DNA of 64,000 nt, from the NCBI GenBank assembly GCA_009776305.1, contig WRLY01000001.1, positions 372,001-436,000 of the forward strand, in the 5' to 3' direction. The DNA comes from Oscillospiraceae bacterium (GTDB taxonomy: Bacteria; Bacillota; Clostridia; Oscillospirales; Ruminococcaceae). The translations under genes and the position numbers were made by a program. Below are positions 9,268 through 18,230 of the stretch, one piece after another; the stretch's first letter is position 1, and the number at the start of each line of letters is the position of its first letter. The notes beneath the pieces were generated by a model that ran no database searches, was not told the origin of the DNA, and worked only from the letters and a program-made list of their open reading frames with translations.

Positions 9268-10962
9268 TTAAAAATCTAATTTTATCGTCAACTGTCCATT
9301 ATCCATTATCAATTGCCCGTCCCCTGAAATAATTCGCGCTAATTCCTGCTTACGTCCGTCAAAATCAAGTTCGGTAACATTTGTATAGGTTCTGTTTTGG
9401 TCGTCGGTTTTTTCAATCAGCAGGTGCTTGTCCGCTTTTGCAGCGATTGAGGCTAAGTGGGTCACACAAAGCACCTGCCTTTTTTGTGCGATTCCCGAAA
9501 GTTTTGCGCCTACTTTTTGCGCGGCGCGTCCGCTGATTCCGGTATCAATTTCATCAAAAATCATGGTCGGAATACTGTCGCTTTCGGCAAGCACGGCTTT
9601 AATAGCCAGCATAATCCTTGAAAGCTCGCCCCCCGAAGCGATTTTTCCAATCGCCTTTGGTTCTTCACCCTTGTTGACCGAAATCATTATTTCCACTCCG
9701 TCCATGCCCGTGACGGTAACTTTTTCCTGTGTTATGTCAAAAAACAACCGCAGATTCGGCATGTCGAGAAAAATCAGCTCTTCTGTGATTTTAGAAGCCA
9801 GTTCATCGGCGGCTTTTTTCCTGCGGGCGGTAATTTCCCCCGCCAACCTCTTAAGCTTGTCACCCAACTCCTTGCGCTCTGCGACAAGTTTTTCGGTCAT
9901 GTCTTCCGAATATTCAAGCTCGGCAAGTTGGTCGCGCCATTTCTCCGATTCGGTTATAAGTTCATCTGTTTCAAGCTTGTATTTTCGTTTCAAGTGGAGC
10001 AAATCGCCCATGCGCTCTTCAAGTTTAGCCGTTTGCTCAGGGTCAAAACCATCAGAGTTAAGCGACGCGATTTCCCCTCGTATATCGTCAAGTTCGATTT
10101 CCGCGCTTTCAAGACGTTTTATAAGCTCGGAATTTTCAGAAAGCTTAGGTAAAAAATCTGCTATTTGCAAAAGGCAGGCTTTGCATTGTCCGATTAAATC
10201 CACCGCCCCCGAATTATCACTGTCCCCTGAAAGGCTTGCGCGGGCAATTGCGAGGTTTTGTTTTATTTCTTTGGCGTTGCGTAGCGCCAGGAGTTTTTCG
10301 GCTGTTTCGTTCTCCTCACCACGTATCAACTTATACGAGTTTACATCATCAAGCCGTTCCTTTAACAGCGCGGTTTTTTCTTCTTTCAGTCCCTCGTCGG
10401 TTTGCAATTTTTTTATTTTTCTCGAAAGCTCAGAAAAGTCTTTGAAAACAGCGGCATATTCCTCTAAAATCCCCCCGCTTTTTGTCAACCCTCCAAAGTT
10501 GTCAAGCAATTCCCGCCGACGGGAATTGTCCGTTAAGGTATGACTGTCGTGCTGACCGTGAATGTCAATTAATTCTGCCGCAATTTCGCGTAGCGCCGCC
10601 GCCGTTGCGGGCTTGTTGTTTATTCGGGCAAAGCTTTTGCCGTCCGCGCCTATTTCACGGCTGAGGAGGAGCGCCTCACCTCTTAAACTTTCAGCCTCCT
10701 CAGCACTTGCAAAGCCGTATTCTTTCAGCTTTTGCATCGACCTCTCGCTTATATCGGTGAAAATCGCGGTAATTTGCGCCTTTTCTGCGCCATTTCTCAC
10801 AGCGTCCTTTGAAACACGTTCGCCTAAAATTGCTTTAACGGCGCTTATTAATATACTCTTACCCGCGCCGGTTTCCCCCGTAAAGACATTGAAACCGCCA
10901 CAAAATCCGACATTGACTTTTTCTATAACGGCTAAATTTTCTATGTAGATTTCTTTCAGCAA
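9268..10962 (-). CDS. recN: DNA repair ATPase RecN
   Basis: SMC-like ATPase that acts at double-strand breaks. The N-terminal Walker A GETGAGKS is near residue 30, followed by long coiled-coil arms (about 150-350). At the C-terminus are the ABC signature ASGGELSRIMLAIK and Walker B TMIFDEIDTGISG. The chosen start is TTG 10962, with AAGGTGA just upstream and the normal opening LKEIYIENLAVIEKV. It is the last gene of the asp23-recN operon, 51 bases after argR. The last ~15 residues (GQLIMDNGQLTIKLDF) are not family-like. They derive from a repetitive ATTGATAATGGAC-type DNA tail, so the end of the gene seems to have been overwritten by a short repeat. The spoIVB-spo0A pair that often follows recN in spore formers is not present. 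Confidence 0.95.
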   Translation of the reverse strand: MLKEIYIENLAVIEKVNVGFCGGFNVFTGETGAGKSILISAVKAILGERVSKDAVRNGAEKAQITAIFTDISERSMQKLKEYGFASAEEAESLRGEALLLSREIGADGKSFARINNKPATAAALREIAAELIDIHGQHDSHTLTDNSRRRELLDNFGGLTKSGGILEEYAAVFKDFSELSRKIKKLQTDEGLKEEKTALLKERLDDVNSYKLIRGEENETAEKLLALRNAKEIKQNLAIARASLSGDSDNSGAVDLIGQCKACLLQIADFLPKLSENSELIKRLESAEIELDDIRGEIASLNSDGFDPEQTAKLEERMGDLLHLKRKYKLETDELITESEKWRDQLAELEYSEDMTEKLVAERKELGDKLKRLAGEITARRKKAADELASKITEELIFLDMPNLRLFFDITQEKVTVTGMDGVEIMISVNKGEEPKAIGKIASGGELSRIMLAIKAVLAESDSIPTMIFDEIDTGISGRAAQKVGAKLSGIAQKRQVLCVTHLASIAAKADKHLLIEKTDDQNRTYTNVTELDFDGRKQELARIISGDGQLIMDNGQLTIKLDF

Positions 10963-11013
10963 GATTTCACCTTCTTTCGAGGGGCAAGTGTTTGCCGCCA
11001 TTTGTATTTGCGA

Positions 11014-11451
11014 TTAGAGAATAGCAAATATTTTTTCATATAAGTCTTTTGCGTCTTTTTCGGTTCGAGCTAAAACAAAAATGGTGTCGTCGCCTGCGAT
11101 TGAACCGACGGTCTGGGGAAAATTCATACGCTCAAACGCATCACAAGCCGCTCCTGCCCAGCCTGAGCGGCATTTAAGCACTAAGGTGTTTATGGCGTAA
11201 TCCACGCTGATTACCGCCTGTGAGAAAATTCCACCCGAACCCGAATGTTTTACCTCGCTTTTTTGAACATAGCGGCTTACGCCGTGTTCCGAAGGGCTTT
11301 TTTCCAAGGCTAACTCGTTTATATCGCGTGAAACGGTAGCCTGCGCGACCTCAAAGCCGCGTAATTTAAGCTCGGATATAAGCATGTCTTGATTTTCTAT
11401 TTCGTTTTCGCGTATGATTTTAAGGATTTCGGCAAGGCGTTTTTTACGCAT
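11014..11451 (-). CDS. argR: Arginine repressor
   Basis: 145 residues, the normal ArgR/AhrC length. The N-terminal winged helix (about 1-70) opens RKKRLAEILKIIRENEIENQ and contains ATVSRDINEL, the recognition helix. The C-terminal arginine-binding and hexamer domain has the family motif TVGSIAGDDTIFV near residue 115, with the paired Asp residues that bind arginine. The start ATG 11451 has AAAGGA upstream. Its place between nadK and recN is the usual position in Clostridia and Bacilli. No arginine genes lie in the window, so its targets are elsewhere. Confidence 0.95.
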   Translation of the reverse strand: MRKKRLAEILKIIRENEIENQDMLISELKLRGFEVAQATVSRDINELALEKSPSEHGVSRYVQKSEVKHSGSGGIFSQAVISVDYAINTLVLKCRSGWAGAACDAFERMNFPQTVGSIAGDDTIFVLARTEKDAKDLYEKIFAIL

Positions 11452-11481
11452 AAATTATCCTTTCGTTATAACGGGTTTTGT

Positions 11482-11508
11482 TTGACGTTGACGTGAAGTC
11501 AACGTCAA
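11482..11508. repeat. Perfect 11-bp inverted repeat between nadK and argR
   Basis: TTGACGTTGAC (11482-11492) and GTCAACGTCAA (11498-11508) flank a 5-base loop. No T run follows on either strand, so it is not a classical terminator. It is also unlike the AT-rich ARG box. It may be an operator or an mRNA processing hairpin within the operon. Confidence 0.5.
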
Positions 11509-11537
11509 CGCTTGCCGCCTATATCGGAATTGCCACA

Positions 11538-12326
11538 TCAGCGCGGTTTCATAAGTTTTTCCCTTATTGCATTGTGAAAACTGCCGCCGTTAAGGTCTAT
11601 AAGCGAGAACCGCAAGTCCGATTTTTTTATTATAACGTTTTGGTTTTTTTGTAATTCAACGCCTTTTTCCCCGTCAACCGAAATCAAAACCTTGCGTTCG
11701 GGCTCTTCCCCAACTTTTACCGTGACAGGATAATCGCTTGAAAAAACAGCAGGTCTACCTAACAAAGAGTGGGCGCAAATCGGCGTAAAGCCGATACAGT
11801 CTAACCACGGCTCTATAATAGGTCCTCCCGCCGACAGGGCATAAGCCGTAGAGCCTGTAGGCGTGTTCAAAATAAGCCCGTCGGCGCGAAACTCCGAAAC
11901 GGTGCGGTTGTTTATTGAAACATTAAATTCAGGCAACTTGGAATCGGCGCCTCTGTAAATAACCGCATCGTTAAGCACTAAAAAGCTGTCTTTCCCGACT
12001 TCAGCTTCAAGCAACATTCTTGAACAAATGTGATAATCCCCCCTGTTAAGCAGGTTTAATTTATCAAGTTCGCTTAATTCAATCGAGGTCATAAAACCTA
12101 ATCTGCCCGTGTTGATTCCGAGCAAGGGCAATCCTTTGCGGGCGGCGTCTTTACCGTGATGCAAAATCGTGCCGTCGCCTCCTACGGTGATTATAACGTC
12201 GCAATCTTCGCGCACAAAATCCGAAAAATCGGCTTCTATTCCGAAATCTTGCAGTTTGTTTATTACCTTTTCAATAATGACGCGGTCATCGGTTCTTTTC
12301 ATGTTTTTGCATATTATGGCTTTCAT
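11538..12326 (-). CDS. nadK: NAD kinase
   Basis: Phosphorylates NAD to NADP. The 262 residues contain the active-site GGDGT motif (ITVGGDGTILHHG, near residue 52) and the NTPTGSTAYALSAGGPI motif near 155, both diagnostic. The start ATG overlaps the tlyA end by 4 bases (ATGA), so translation is coupled. The length is normal for the short bacterial form. It sits in the conserved dxs-tlyA-nadK-argR-recN order. Confidence 0.95.
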   Translation of the reverse strand: MKAIICKNMKRTDDRVIIEKVINKLQDFGIEADFSDFVREDCDVIITVGGDGTILHHGKDAARKGLPLLGINTGRLGFMTSIELSELDKLNLLNRGDYHICSRMLLEAEVGKDSFLVLNDAVIYRGADSKLPEFNVSINNRTVSEFRADGLILNTPTGSTAYALSAGGPIIEPWLDCIGFTPICAHSLLGRPAVFSSDYPVTVKVGEEPERKVLISVDGEKGVELQKNQNVIIKKSDLRFSLIDLNGGSFHNAIREKLMKPR

Positions 12327-13072
12327 TTTTCGCTCCGTTTGAAATAAGTTATAAATTCGCGGTTTTTATCTTCCCGACCGAGATTAAGCGTCGGTGGGAA
12401 AGCCTCTTTAATGCCTGTTATTTGATACCCTTGCTCTTTTATGAAATTTTCCGTATCCGAAATGATTTTATCAATCAGCCGTTTATCTTTCAGCACGCCG
12501 TTTTTTATATATCTTTTACCCGCCTCAAATTGCGGTTTTATTAAAACGGCGCAAGCGCCGTCAGGTTTGAGCAGGCTTTCAAATACGGGAATAACCGCTT
12601 TCAGTGAAATGAATGATAAATCCGCCGCAATAAAATCGACTTTTTCAGGCAAAATCAGCGTTCTTATATCCTGTTTTTCCATGCTTATTACCCGGGGATT
12701 TGCGCGTAGGCTTTGGTGAAGCTGATTTTCCCCCACGTCAGCCGCGTAGACTTTCTTTGCGCCTTTTTGCAGCATTAAGTCGGTGAATCCGCCCGCCGCC
12801 GCCCCCGCGTCAAGGCAGGTTAAGCCCGTGAAGTCAAGCCCGAAAGCCAAGACGGCAGTTTCAAGCTTATAGCCTGCACGGCTTACATATTTAAAGTTTT
12901 CGATTATTTCAATTTCGGCGTTATTTAGTACAATCATTGACGGTTTGTTAATCATTTTTCCGTTCACTGTAACGTTGCCGTTTAAAATAAGCTCACGCGC
13001 CTTGTTTCGGCTTTCGGTGAAACCTAATTCGTGAACGTGAATATCAAGCCTTTTATGATTAGCGTTATCCAT
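12323..13072 (-). CDS. tlyA: TlyA-family rRNA methyltransferase / hemolysin-like protein
   Basis: 249 residues with an S4 RNA-binding domain at the N-terminus (about 6-65, RLDIHVHELGFTESRNKARE) and an FtsJ-type Rossmann methyltransferase after it. The SAM motif is CLDAGAAAGGFTDLML near 85, followed by DLSFISLKAV. Family members methylate ribosomal RNA (2'-O-ribose) in mycobacteria; the substrate here is not known. It overlaps dxs by 8 bases and nadK by 4, a tightly coupled arrangement. Confidence 0.92.
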   Translation of the reverse strand: MDNANHKRLDIHVHELGFTESRNKARELILNGNVTVNGKMINKPSMIVLNNAEIEIIENFKYVSRAGYKLETAVLAFGLDFTGLTCLDAGAAAGGFTDLMLQKGAKKVYAADVGENQLHQSLRANPRVISMEKQDIRTLILPEKVDFIAADLSFISLKAVIPVFESLLKPDGACAVLIKPQFEAGKRYIKNGVLKDKRLIDKIISDTENFIKEQGYQITGIKEAFPPTLNLGREDKNREFITYFKRSEK

Positions 13073-14909
13073 TAAAAACGAAGTCCCTCATGCCATCAAG
13101 GTCAAATCCGCAGAGCTTTAACTGCCGTTCCAAATCGGCATGACGCATAAAGCCCTCCACTCCCCGCGCTCGAAAACGTATTTTTGCACCCTCCCGCGCA
13201 AGCATAGCCGAAATCTTTTCGGCAATTCCGCCTTTGAGCGAGCCCTCTTCAAAAAATATAACGTCATTGTAGCAACTTATAATGTCGCAAACCATGTCCG
13301 AAATCGGGTTTATCCGTACTAATCTTAAAACATCGGCGTTGTAGCCGTTTTCAATGAGCCGAAGAGCGTTTTTGGCGATTCTGCCGTAGGTTATAATCAG
13401 CTTTTCGGATTTTATTCTGTTTCTGTTTTTATAAAGGGCATAATCGGAAACGGCTTTTTCGTCGTGGTTATAAGCAATTCCTCGCGGGTAGCGCACGGCG
13501 GAAATGCCGGAGTCATCATAAATTGCTTTTTTTAAACAAACCCGCAATTCTTCCGCCGTCAGCGGCGAATAAATGGTAGTATCGGGAACAAGCGAAAGCA
13601 ATCCCACGTCGAAAGTACCCTGATGGGTAGGTCCATCTTCGCCGCTTAACCCCGCGCGGTCGATTGCCAAAACCATGCGTAACTTTTCAATTGAAGCGTC
13701 ATGCAAAAACTGGTCAAAACAGCGTTGCATAAAAGTGCTGTAAACTGCGAAAACAGGCGTAAGCCCGCCGCTTGCCAGTCCCGCCGCGAAGGTCGCCGAG
13801 TGGGCTTCGGCTATTCCCGTGTCAAAGAAACGTTCGGGGAAACGCTTGGCGAAATAATTACTGCCTGTAGCGTATTTCATAGCCGCCGTAATTAGGCAGA
13901 TTTTTTCGTTTTCCTCGCCGAGCCTTGTGATTTCTTTCCCGAAGACTTCGGAGTAGGTGCATGTATTCGGGGTGCAGTCGGGAACAGGGGCGCGGCTCGC
14001 GCCGATTCCGTGATAATGTCCTGCGTTTTCCTCAGCGGGGATATAACCTTTGCCCTTTTTGGTTTTAACGTGAACAAGGCAGGGGGCGTCAATCGTTTTT
14101 ACAAGCTCCAAATTATAAACAAGCTCTTCAATATTATGCCCGTCTATAGGTCCGAAATATTTGAAACCTAAGTTTTCAAATAGGTTGTTGCTGATTAGCG
14201 CGCCTTTTATAATCCGCTTGGTTTCGCCTATAGCCCCCGAGGCTTTTTTACCGAGCGCGGTTTTGTTAAGCGCTTTTTTTACGCGATTTTTAGTTTCGTA
14301 ATAGCCTTTGGTACGGATTTGCGACAGATACGCCGCCAAAGCCCCCGAGCTTTTTGATATGCACATTTGATTATCATTAAGTATGACTATTAAATTTCCG
14401 TTGGTTTTGCAGGGTTTTGCGGTATTTTTCCCGGCGTTATTTAAACCCTCGTAAATTTCCCCGCCTGTAAAAGCGCCGTCACCCGCCACTACCACCACGT
14501 TTCCGTCCTCGCCTTTTAGGCTCTTGGCGGCGGCGATTCCAAGCCCTGCCGAAACCGATATGCTTGAATGTCCGCCGATAAATGCGTCATGCTCCGATTC
14601 GGATGGTCGCGGAAAGCCTGAAAGCCCGCCCTCCTGCCGCAATTTTTCAAACTCAGAAAGTCTGCCGGTTAAAATCTTATGGGTATACGCCTGATGTCCC
14701 ACGTCAAATATAAATTTATCAACAGGGGAGTTAAAAACCGAGTGCATGGCAACGATTAATTCCACCGTTCCCAAATTGGACGCCAAATGCCCGCCGTTTG
14801 TTGAAACGACGGAAATCAATAATTTTCTTATTTCATTGCAGAGCGCGGATTTTTCAGCAAAGGACAAGGCTTTGACGCGCTCGGGGGTTATATCATGGGT
14901 TAAATACAA
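13065..14909 (-). CDS. dxs: 1-deoxy-D-xylulose-5-phosphate synthase
   Basis: First step of the MEP isoprenoid pathway, joining pyruvate and glyceraldehyde-3-phosphate with thiamine diphosphate. In its 614 residues: GGHLASNLG at about 40, the ThDP motif GDGAFTGGEIYEGLNNAG at about 142, and the transketolase central domain with DRAGLSGEDGPTHQG near 420. A C-terminal transketolase domain ends the protein. The start is TTG 14909 with AGGAGG 9 nt before it. The gene supplies precursors for the prenyl synthase encoded two genes upstream. Confidence 0.95.
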   Translation of the reverse strand: MYLTHDITPERVKALSFAEKSALCNEIRKLLISVVSTNGGHLASNLGTVELIVAMHSVFNSPVDKFIFDVGHQAYTHKILTGRLSEFEKLRQEGGLSGFPRPSESEHDAFIGGHSSISVSAGLGIAAAKSLKGEDGNVVVVAGDGAFTGGEIYEGLNNAGKNTAKPCKTNGNLIVILNDNQMCISKSSGALAAYLSQIRTKGYYETKNRVKKALNKTALGKKASGAIGETKRIIKGALISNNLFENLGFKYFGPIDGHNIEELVYNLELVKTIDAPCLVHVKTKKGKGYIPAEENAGHYHGIGASRAPVPDCTPNTCTYSEVFGKEITRLGEENEKICLITAAMKYATGSNYFAKRFPERFFDTGIAEAHSATFAAGLASGGLTPVFAVYSTFMQRCFDQFLHDASIEKLRMVLAIDRAGLSGEDGPTHQGTFDVGLLSLVPDTTIYSPLTAEELRVCLKKAIYDDSGISAVRYPRGIAYNHDEKAVSDYALYKNRNRIKSEKLIITYGRIAKNALRLIENGYNADVLRLVRINPISDMVCDIISCYNDVIFFEEGSLKGGIAEKISAMLAREGAKIRFRARGVEGFMRHADLERQLKLCGFDLDGMRDFVFNG

Positions 14910-14922
14910 ATTTCGCGTCCTC

Positions 14923-15435
14923 CTACATGAAAATCGTCATCAAAATCCCCACAGTTATACCTAAAAACGCACCTAAAAAAACCTCCAAGGGTGAATGTCC
15001 CAAAAATTCTTTTAACAGCGCCGTCTTTTCCTTGATACTGATTTCTTTTTCTTGTTCCTCAAAAGCGGAATTATCAACCCTTGTCTTTGTCGTCGCGGTT
15101 TCGGTTTCCAATTCTTCTACTATATTTTTGATTCGGTTTATTTCTCTCGCGTGCATACCCGCTGCGCGGCGAACCCCCGAAGCGTCATACATTACCACCA
15201 TAGCCAAAATTGCCGCTAAAGCAAACGACGCAGAGTCTATCCCCTCGGTTATGGCAACAGCGGAGGCTAAGGCGCAAACCGCCGAAGAGTGTGACGAGGG
15301 CATACCGCCCGCACCTAAAAATCTGTCAAGCCTTACTTTGCGATAACGGAAAAAATAGCCTAAATTTTTGACAATCTGGGCTATAAACCAAGCTGCCACC
15401 GCTGCCGCAAAAGGGGCATTATAAATGTTCTCCAT
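14923..15435 (-). CDS. Divergent PAP2-family (DUF212) membrane protein
   Basis: 170 residues with about four hydrophobic helices. The family motif GAGGMPSSHSSAVCALA is at about 42 and YDASGVRRAAGMHA at about 108, which recall acid phosphatase / haloperoxidase residues. A charged, coiled linker (about 115-145) precedes the C-terminal helix VFLGAFLGITVGILMTIFM. The family is commonly placed between ispA and dxs in Clostridia, so a role in polyprenyl phosphate handling is tempting but unproven. An AAGGG lies very close to the ATG, which is poor spacing. Confidence 0.88.
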   Translation of the reverse strand: MENIYNAPFAAAVAAWFIAQIVKNLGYFFRYRKVRLDRFLGAGGMPSSHSSAVCALASAVAITEGIDSASFALAAILAMVVMYDASGVRRAAGMHAREINRIKNIVEELETETATTKTRVDNSAFEEQEKEISIKEKTALLKEFLGHSPLEVFLGAFLGITVGILMTIFM

Positions 15436-15452
15436 ACCCTTAAACCGTTTCC

Positions 15453-16343
15453 CTACATTTTTCTGTTTAATAATTCCCGCGTTAACTCTTTTAAAAATTC
15501 ACTGTTGGGAATATTTTCCAATATTTTAAGCGCTTCAAGCGTATATTTTTCAGCGTCCTTTTTACCCTTTTCAAGTCCCGCGACTGAAACGTAGGTGAGT
15601 TTTTGATTTTTATTATCACTGTTTACGGGTTTTCCGAGGGTTTCGGGGTCGCTTGTCAGGTCGAGAATATCATCGTTGATTTGAAACGCCAACCCGAGAT
15701 TAAAGGCGTATTCGGCGGCGCTTTTAACGGCGTTCTCATCTGCGTTTGCAGCTATACACCCCGAAACACAGGCAGCTTGCAAAAGCGCGCAGGTTTTCAT
15801 TCCGTACATTTTCAAAATCGGCGAACCGCCCGAAGCTGTATTATTATTATGTTTCAATGCGTCATCGGGATTTTTTTCAAAAAACAAATCAAGCTCTTGA
15901 CCTCCGTAAACGCCTCTCATACCCATATATCCGCATATTTCCATTATAATGCGCGGAGTATTTGCAAGTTTGGTTTCGGCAATTTTTTCAAAGGCAAAGT
16001 ATGTCATAGCGCTTGCCGCCAAGACCGCCTTAGCTTCCGAAAAAGCTACATGACAGGCGGGTTTACCGCGCCTTAAAGCGTCATCGTCCATACAGGGTAA
16101 ATCGTCCTGAATCAGTGTAGAAGTGTGCAATATTTCAATCGCCGCCGCTATGGGAAGGGCGTTTTGGGGCTCTCCCCCGTAAGCCTCACAAAAGGCTGAT
16201 ACTAAAACGGGTCTTATTCTTTTACCGCCCGCCCCGAGACTGTAGAGCATTACATCGGCAAGCGGTATATTTTCAACCTCGGGAAACAACAGGGCTTGCT
16301 CAATATGCCTTTTGTATTCTTCATACTTTTCTTTAAAATTCAT
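15453..16343 (-). CDS. ispA: Short-chain polyprenyl (farnesyl/geranyl) diphosphate synthase
   Basis: Condenses isopentenyl diphosphate with allylic diphosphates. Both aspartate-rich metal motifs are present: DDLPCMDDD near residue 85 and DDILD near 230 (FQINDDILDLTSD). The start ATG 16343 (MNFKEKYEEYKRHIEQAL) is chosen because GGAGG sits 6 bases upstream; an upstream in-frame ATG has no ribosome site and would add a non-family arginine-rich extension. The resulting 296 residues is the normal length. Product chain length cannot be read with certainty from sequence. Confidence 0.93.
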   Translation of the reverse strand: MNFKEKYEEYKRHIEQALLFPEVENIPLADVMLYSLGAGGKRIRPVLVSAFCEAYGGEPQNALPIAAAIEILHTSTLIQDDLPCMDDDALRRGKPACHVAFSEAKAVLAASAMTYFAFEKIAETKLANTPRIIMEICGYMGMRGVYGGQELDLFFEKNPDDALKHNNNTASGGSPILKMYGMKTCALLQAACVSGCIAANADENAVKSAAEYAFNLGLAFQINDDILDLTSDPETLGKPVNSDNKNQKLTYVSVAGLEKGKKDAEKYTLEALKILENIPNSEFLKELTRELLNRKM

Positions 16344-16392
16344 GCCAGACCTCCTCGGGAACCCGTTTGCGGCAAATTTTCGGCGGTTTTGT

Positions 16393-16608
16393 TTATTCCG
16401 CTCCGATGAATATTTCGCGCAGGGCAAGCTGGGCTTCTTTCATTTGCGCCTTGCAGGAGGAAACCAATTCCGAAGCCTCTCCGTAAAGTTTTAAAGCGTC
16501 CTCTAAAGATAAGTCCTCATCGTTCATCAGCTCGGATATTTCGCGAAGTCTTTTCATTGAGGGCTCAATGGCGGAAGTCGCCCCTTGTTTTGTCTTTTTT
16601 GTATTCAT
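16393..16608 (-). CDS. xseB: Exodeoxyribonuclease VII small subunit
   Basis: 71 residues, typical for the small subunit that binds XseA. The conserved core is MKRLREISELMNDEDLSLED followed by ALKLYGEASELV, a helical pair. AAAGGA precedes the ATG at 16608. It lies 10 bases after xseA in the same operon. Confidence 0.93.
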   Translation of the reverse strand: MNTKKTKQGATSAIEPSMKRLREISELMNDEDLSLEDALKLYGEASELVSSCKAQMKEAQLALREIFIGAE

Positions 16609-16618
16609 AATTTTCCTT

Positions 16619-17785
16619 TCAATCCGGCGGAGCGGGGGCTTCGCACCCTAAAACCACTACCGAAAGCTTTCCATAGGCTAATTTTACATCAAGCTCGTCG
16701 CCGACTCCCACGTTTTCGGCGGTTTTAATTGCTCTGCCGTCCTTGTCGAAAACCGCCGCGTAGCCCCTTTTAAAAACCTTTTCGGGGTTAAGGGCGTTTA
16801 TTACGCGCTCGGCGGATTCAAGCTCCCTTTTTCGGTGTAAGATAAGATGATTCACGCGGGAATTAATTATATCAACTAAGTAATTTAGTTTGCTTAGTTT
16901 TTTTTCGGTGATTCCGGAAACCCGTCGTTTAAGATTTGCCATTAAATTATCGAGAGCGGGAATGATTTCAGACAGGTCGGGGGTGGCGAGTTCTGCCGCC
17001 GCCGAAGGGGTGGGAGCACGTAAATCGGCGGCAAAGTCGGCTATGGTAAAATCGGTTTCATGCCCTACTGCCGAAATAACCGGGACTCGGGAGGCGTAAA
17101 CCGCCCTTGCCAAGTCTTCGTCATTAAATCCCCAAAGGTCTTCGGTAGAGCCGCCGCCACGGGCTAAAATTATAATATCGCACTTTTCCCCGTTAGCAAG
17201 CCGTAATGCTTTAACAATAGAATCGGGCGCGCCTTTTCCCTGTACCGTAACGGGAATAAGCAAAACCTCTAAGACAGGATAACGTCGCTCAAAAACCGAA
17301 ATTATATCCTGTAACGCCGCGCCGTCCTTAGCGGTAATCAGGCAGATTTTTTGGGGGTAAGGGGGGAGTGTTCTGCTGTTTGAAAAAACTCCCTCGGCTT
17401 GGAGCTTTTCTTTTAATTTCAAAAACGACGCAAAAATGCTGTCGGGGTTTTGTTCCTGTTCATGCCGCTCCGGTTCAAGGCGGTTGGTGTAAAGCTGATA
17501 AACCCCGTCCCGCTCGTAAACCTGAATTTTCCCCCTTGCTATTACGCTTTGCCCGTTTTCGGGGGTGAAATTTAAGCTTTCGGCTTCAAGGGCGAACATA
17601 ACGCATTTTAGCGAGTTTTCGCTGTCTTTCAGCGTGAAATAAATATGCCCCGACTTATAATGGCGCACAAAGTTTGAAACCTCGCCTTTTACGCTTACAG
17701 CCGAAAGCGCGGCGTCTTTCTTCAGGGTTAGTCCCACGCGGCGGTTGACCTGTGAAACGGTTGCTATAAATTCATTATTGTCCAT
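16619..17785 (-). CDS. xseA: Exodeoxyribonuclease VII large subunit
   Basis: Degrades single-stranded DNA to oligonucleotides with XseB. The 388 residues start with an OB-fold DNA-binding domain (about 7-100, VKGEVSNFVRHYKSGHIYFT). The catalytic domain follows, with ARGGGSTEDLWGFNDE at about 193 and VGHETDFTIADFAADLRAPT near 233. The C-terminus is shorter than in E. coli (456 residues), which is common in Firmicutes. The start overlaps the nusB stop by 11 bases. Confidence 0.95.
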   Translation of the reverse strand: MDNNEFIATVSQVNRRVGLTLKKDAALSAVSVKGEVSNFVRHYKSGHIYFTLKDSENSLKCVMFALEAESLNFTPENGQSVIARGKIQVYERDGVYQLYTNRLEPERHEQEQNPDSIFASFLKLKEKLQAEGVFSNSRTLPPYPQKICLITAKDGAALQDIISVFERRYPVLEVLLIPVTVQGKGAPDSIVKALRLANGEKCDIIILARGGGSTEDLWGFNDEDLARAVYASRVPVISAVGHETDFTIADFAADLRAPTPSAAAELATPDLSEIIPALDNLMANLKRRVSGITEKKLSKLNYLVDIINSRVNHLILHRKRELESAERVINALNPEKVFKRGYAAVFDKDGRAIKTAENVGVGDELDVKLAYGKLSVVVLGCEAPAPPD

Positions 17786-18230
17786 TTTTTTGTTTATAAT
17801 AAGCGCCTAAAAGCCCGCTTATGAATTTGCTGTCGGGTTCGTAAGCATATTCCTTTGAAAGTTCAATGGCTTCGTTCATTGCCGCTTTGTCGGGGGTTTC
17901 GCTTTCGGGGACGTAATCCATTTCATAAAGCGCAAGCCTCATGATGGAAAGGCTGATTTTCGGAATACGTTCAATCTTACGCGAGGCGCTGTATTTTGAA
18001 ATAACAGCGTCGATTGTTCCTTTGTTTTCCAAAACGCCGTCCACCATTTTTATTGCCGCCGCGCTTGTATCTAAGCCGAAAGTTTCGGCACAGTCGGCTA
18101 AAACTTCGGCAAGTTCTGCTTTGCCACCGCCCGTAAGTTCAAGCTGATATAACAGAATGAACGCGCCCTCTCTTATTTCACGGCGGGTTAATTTTTTATT
18201 TTTGGGGGTGTTATTATTACTATCGCTCAT
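17775..18230 (-). CDS. nusB: Transcription antitermination factor NusB
   Basis: 151-residue all-helical RNA-binding protein of the ribosomal RNA antitermination complex. The typical start is TRREIREGAFILLYQLEL near residue 14, with IPKISLSIMRLALYEM in the middle and NEAIELSKEYAYEPDSKFI then GLLGAYYK at the end. It overlaps both neighbours by 11 bases, showing coupled translation. Confidence 0.95.
   Translation of the reverse strand: MSDSNNNTPKNKKLTRREIREGAFILLYQLELTGGGKAELAEVLADCAETFGLDTSAAAIKMVDGVLENKGTIDAVISKYSASRKIERIPKISLSIMRLALYEMDYVPESETPDKAAMNEAIELSKEYAYEPDSKFISGLLGAYYKQKNGQ

Noticed and set aside
9428-10543. 371-codon plus-strand open frame opposite recN
   Set aside because: Ser/Phe-rich antisense shadow of the clear recN frame, with no ribosome site and no recognisable motif.
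11482-11508. Inverted repeat before argR considered as an ARG box operator
   Set aside because: The sequence TTGACGTTGAC is GC-balanced and unlike the AT-rich TGAATAATTATTCA-type ARG box; kept only as an unassigned inverted repeat.
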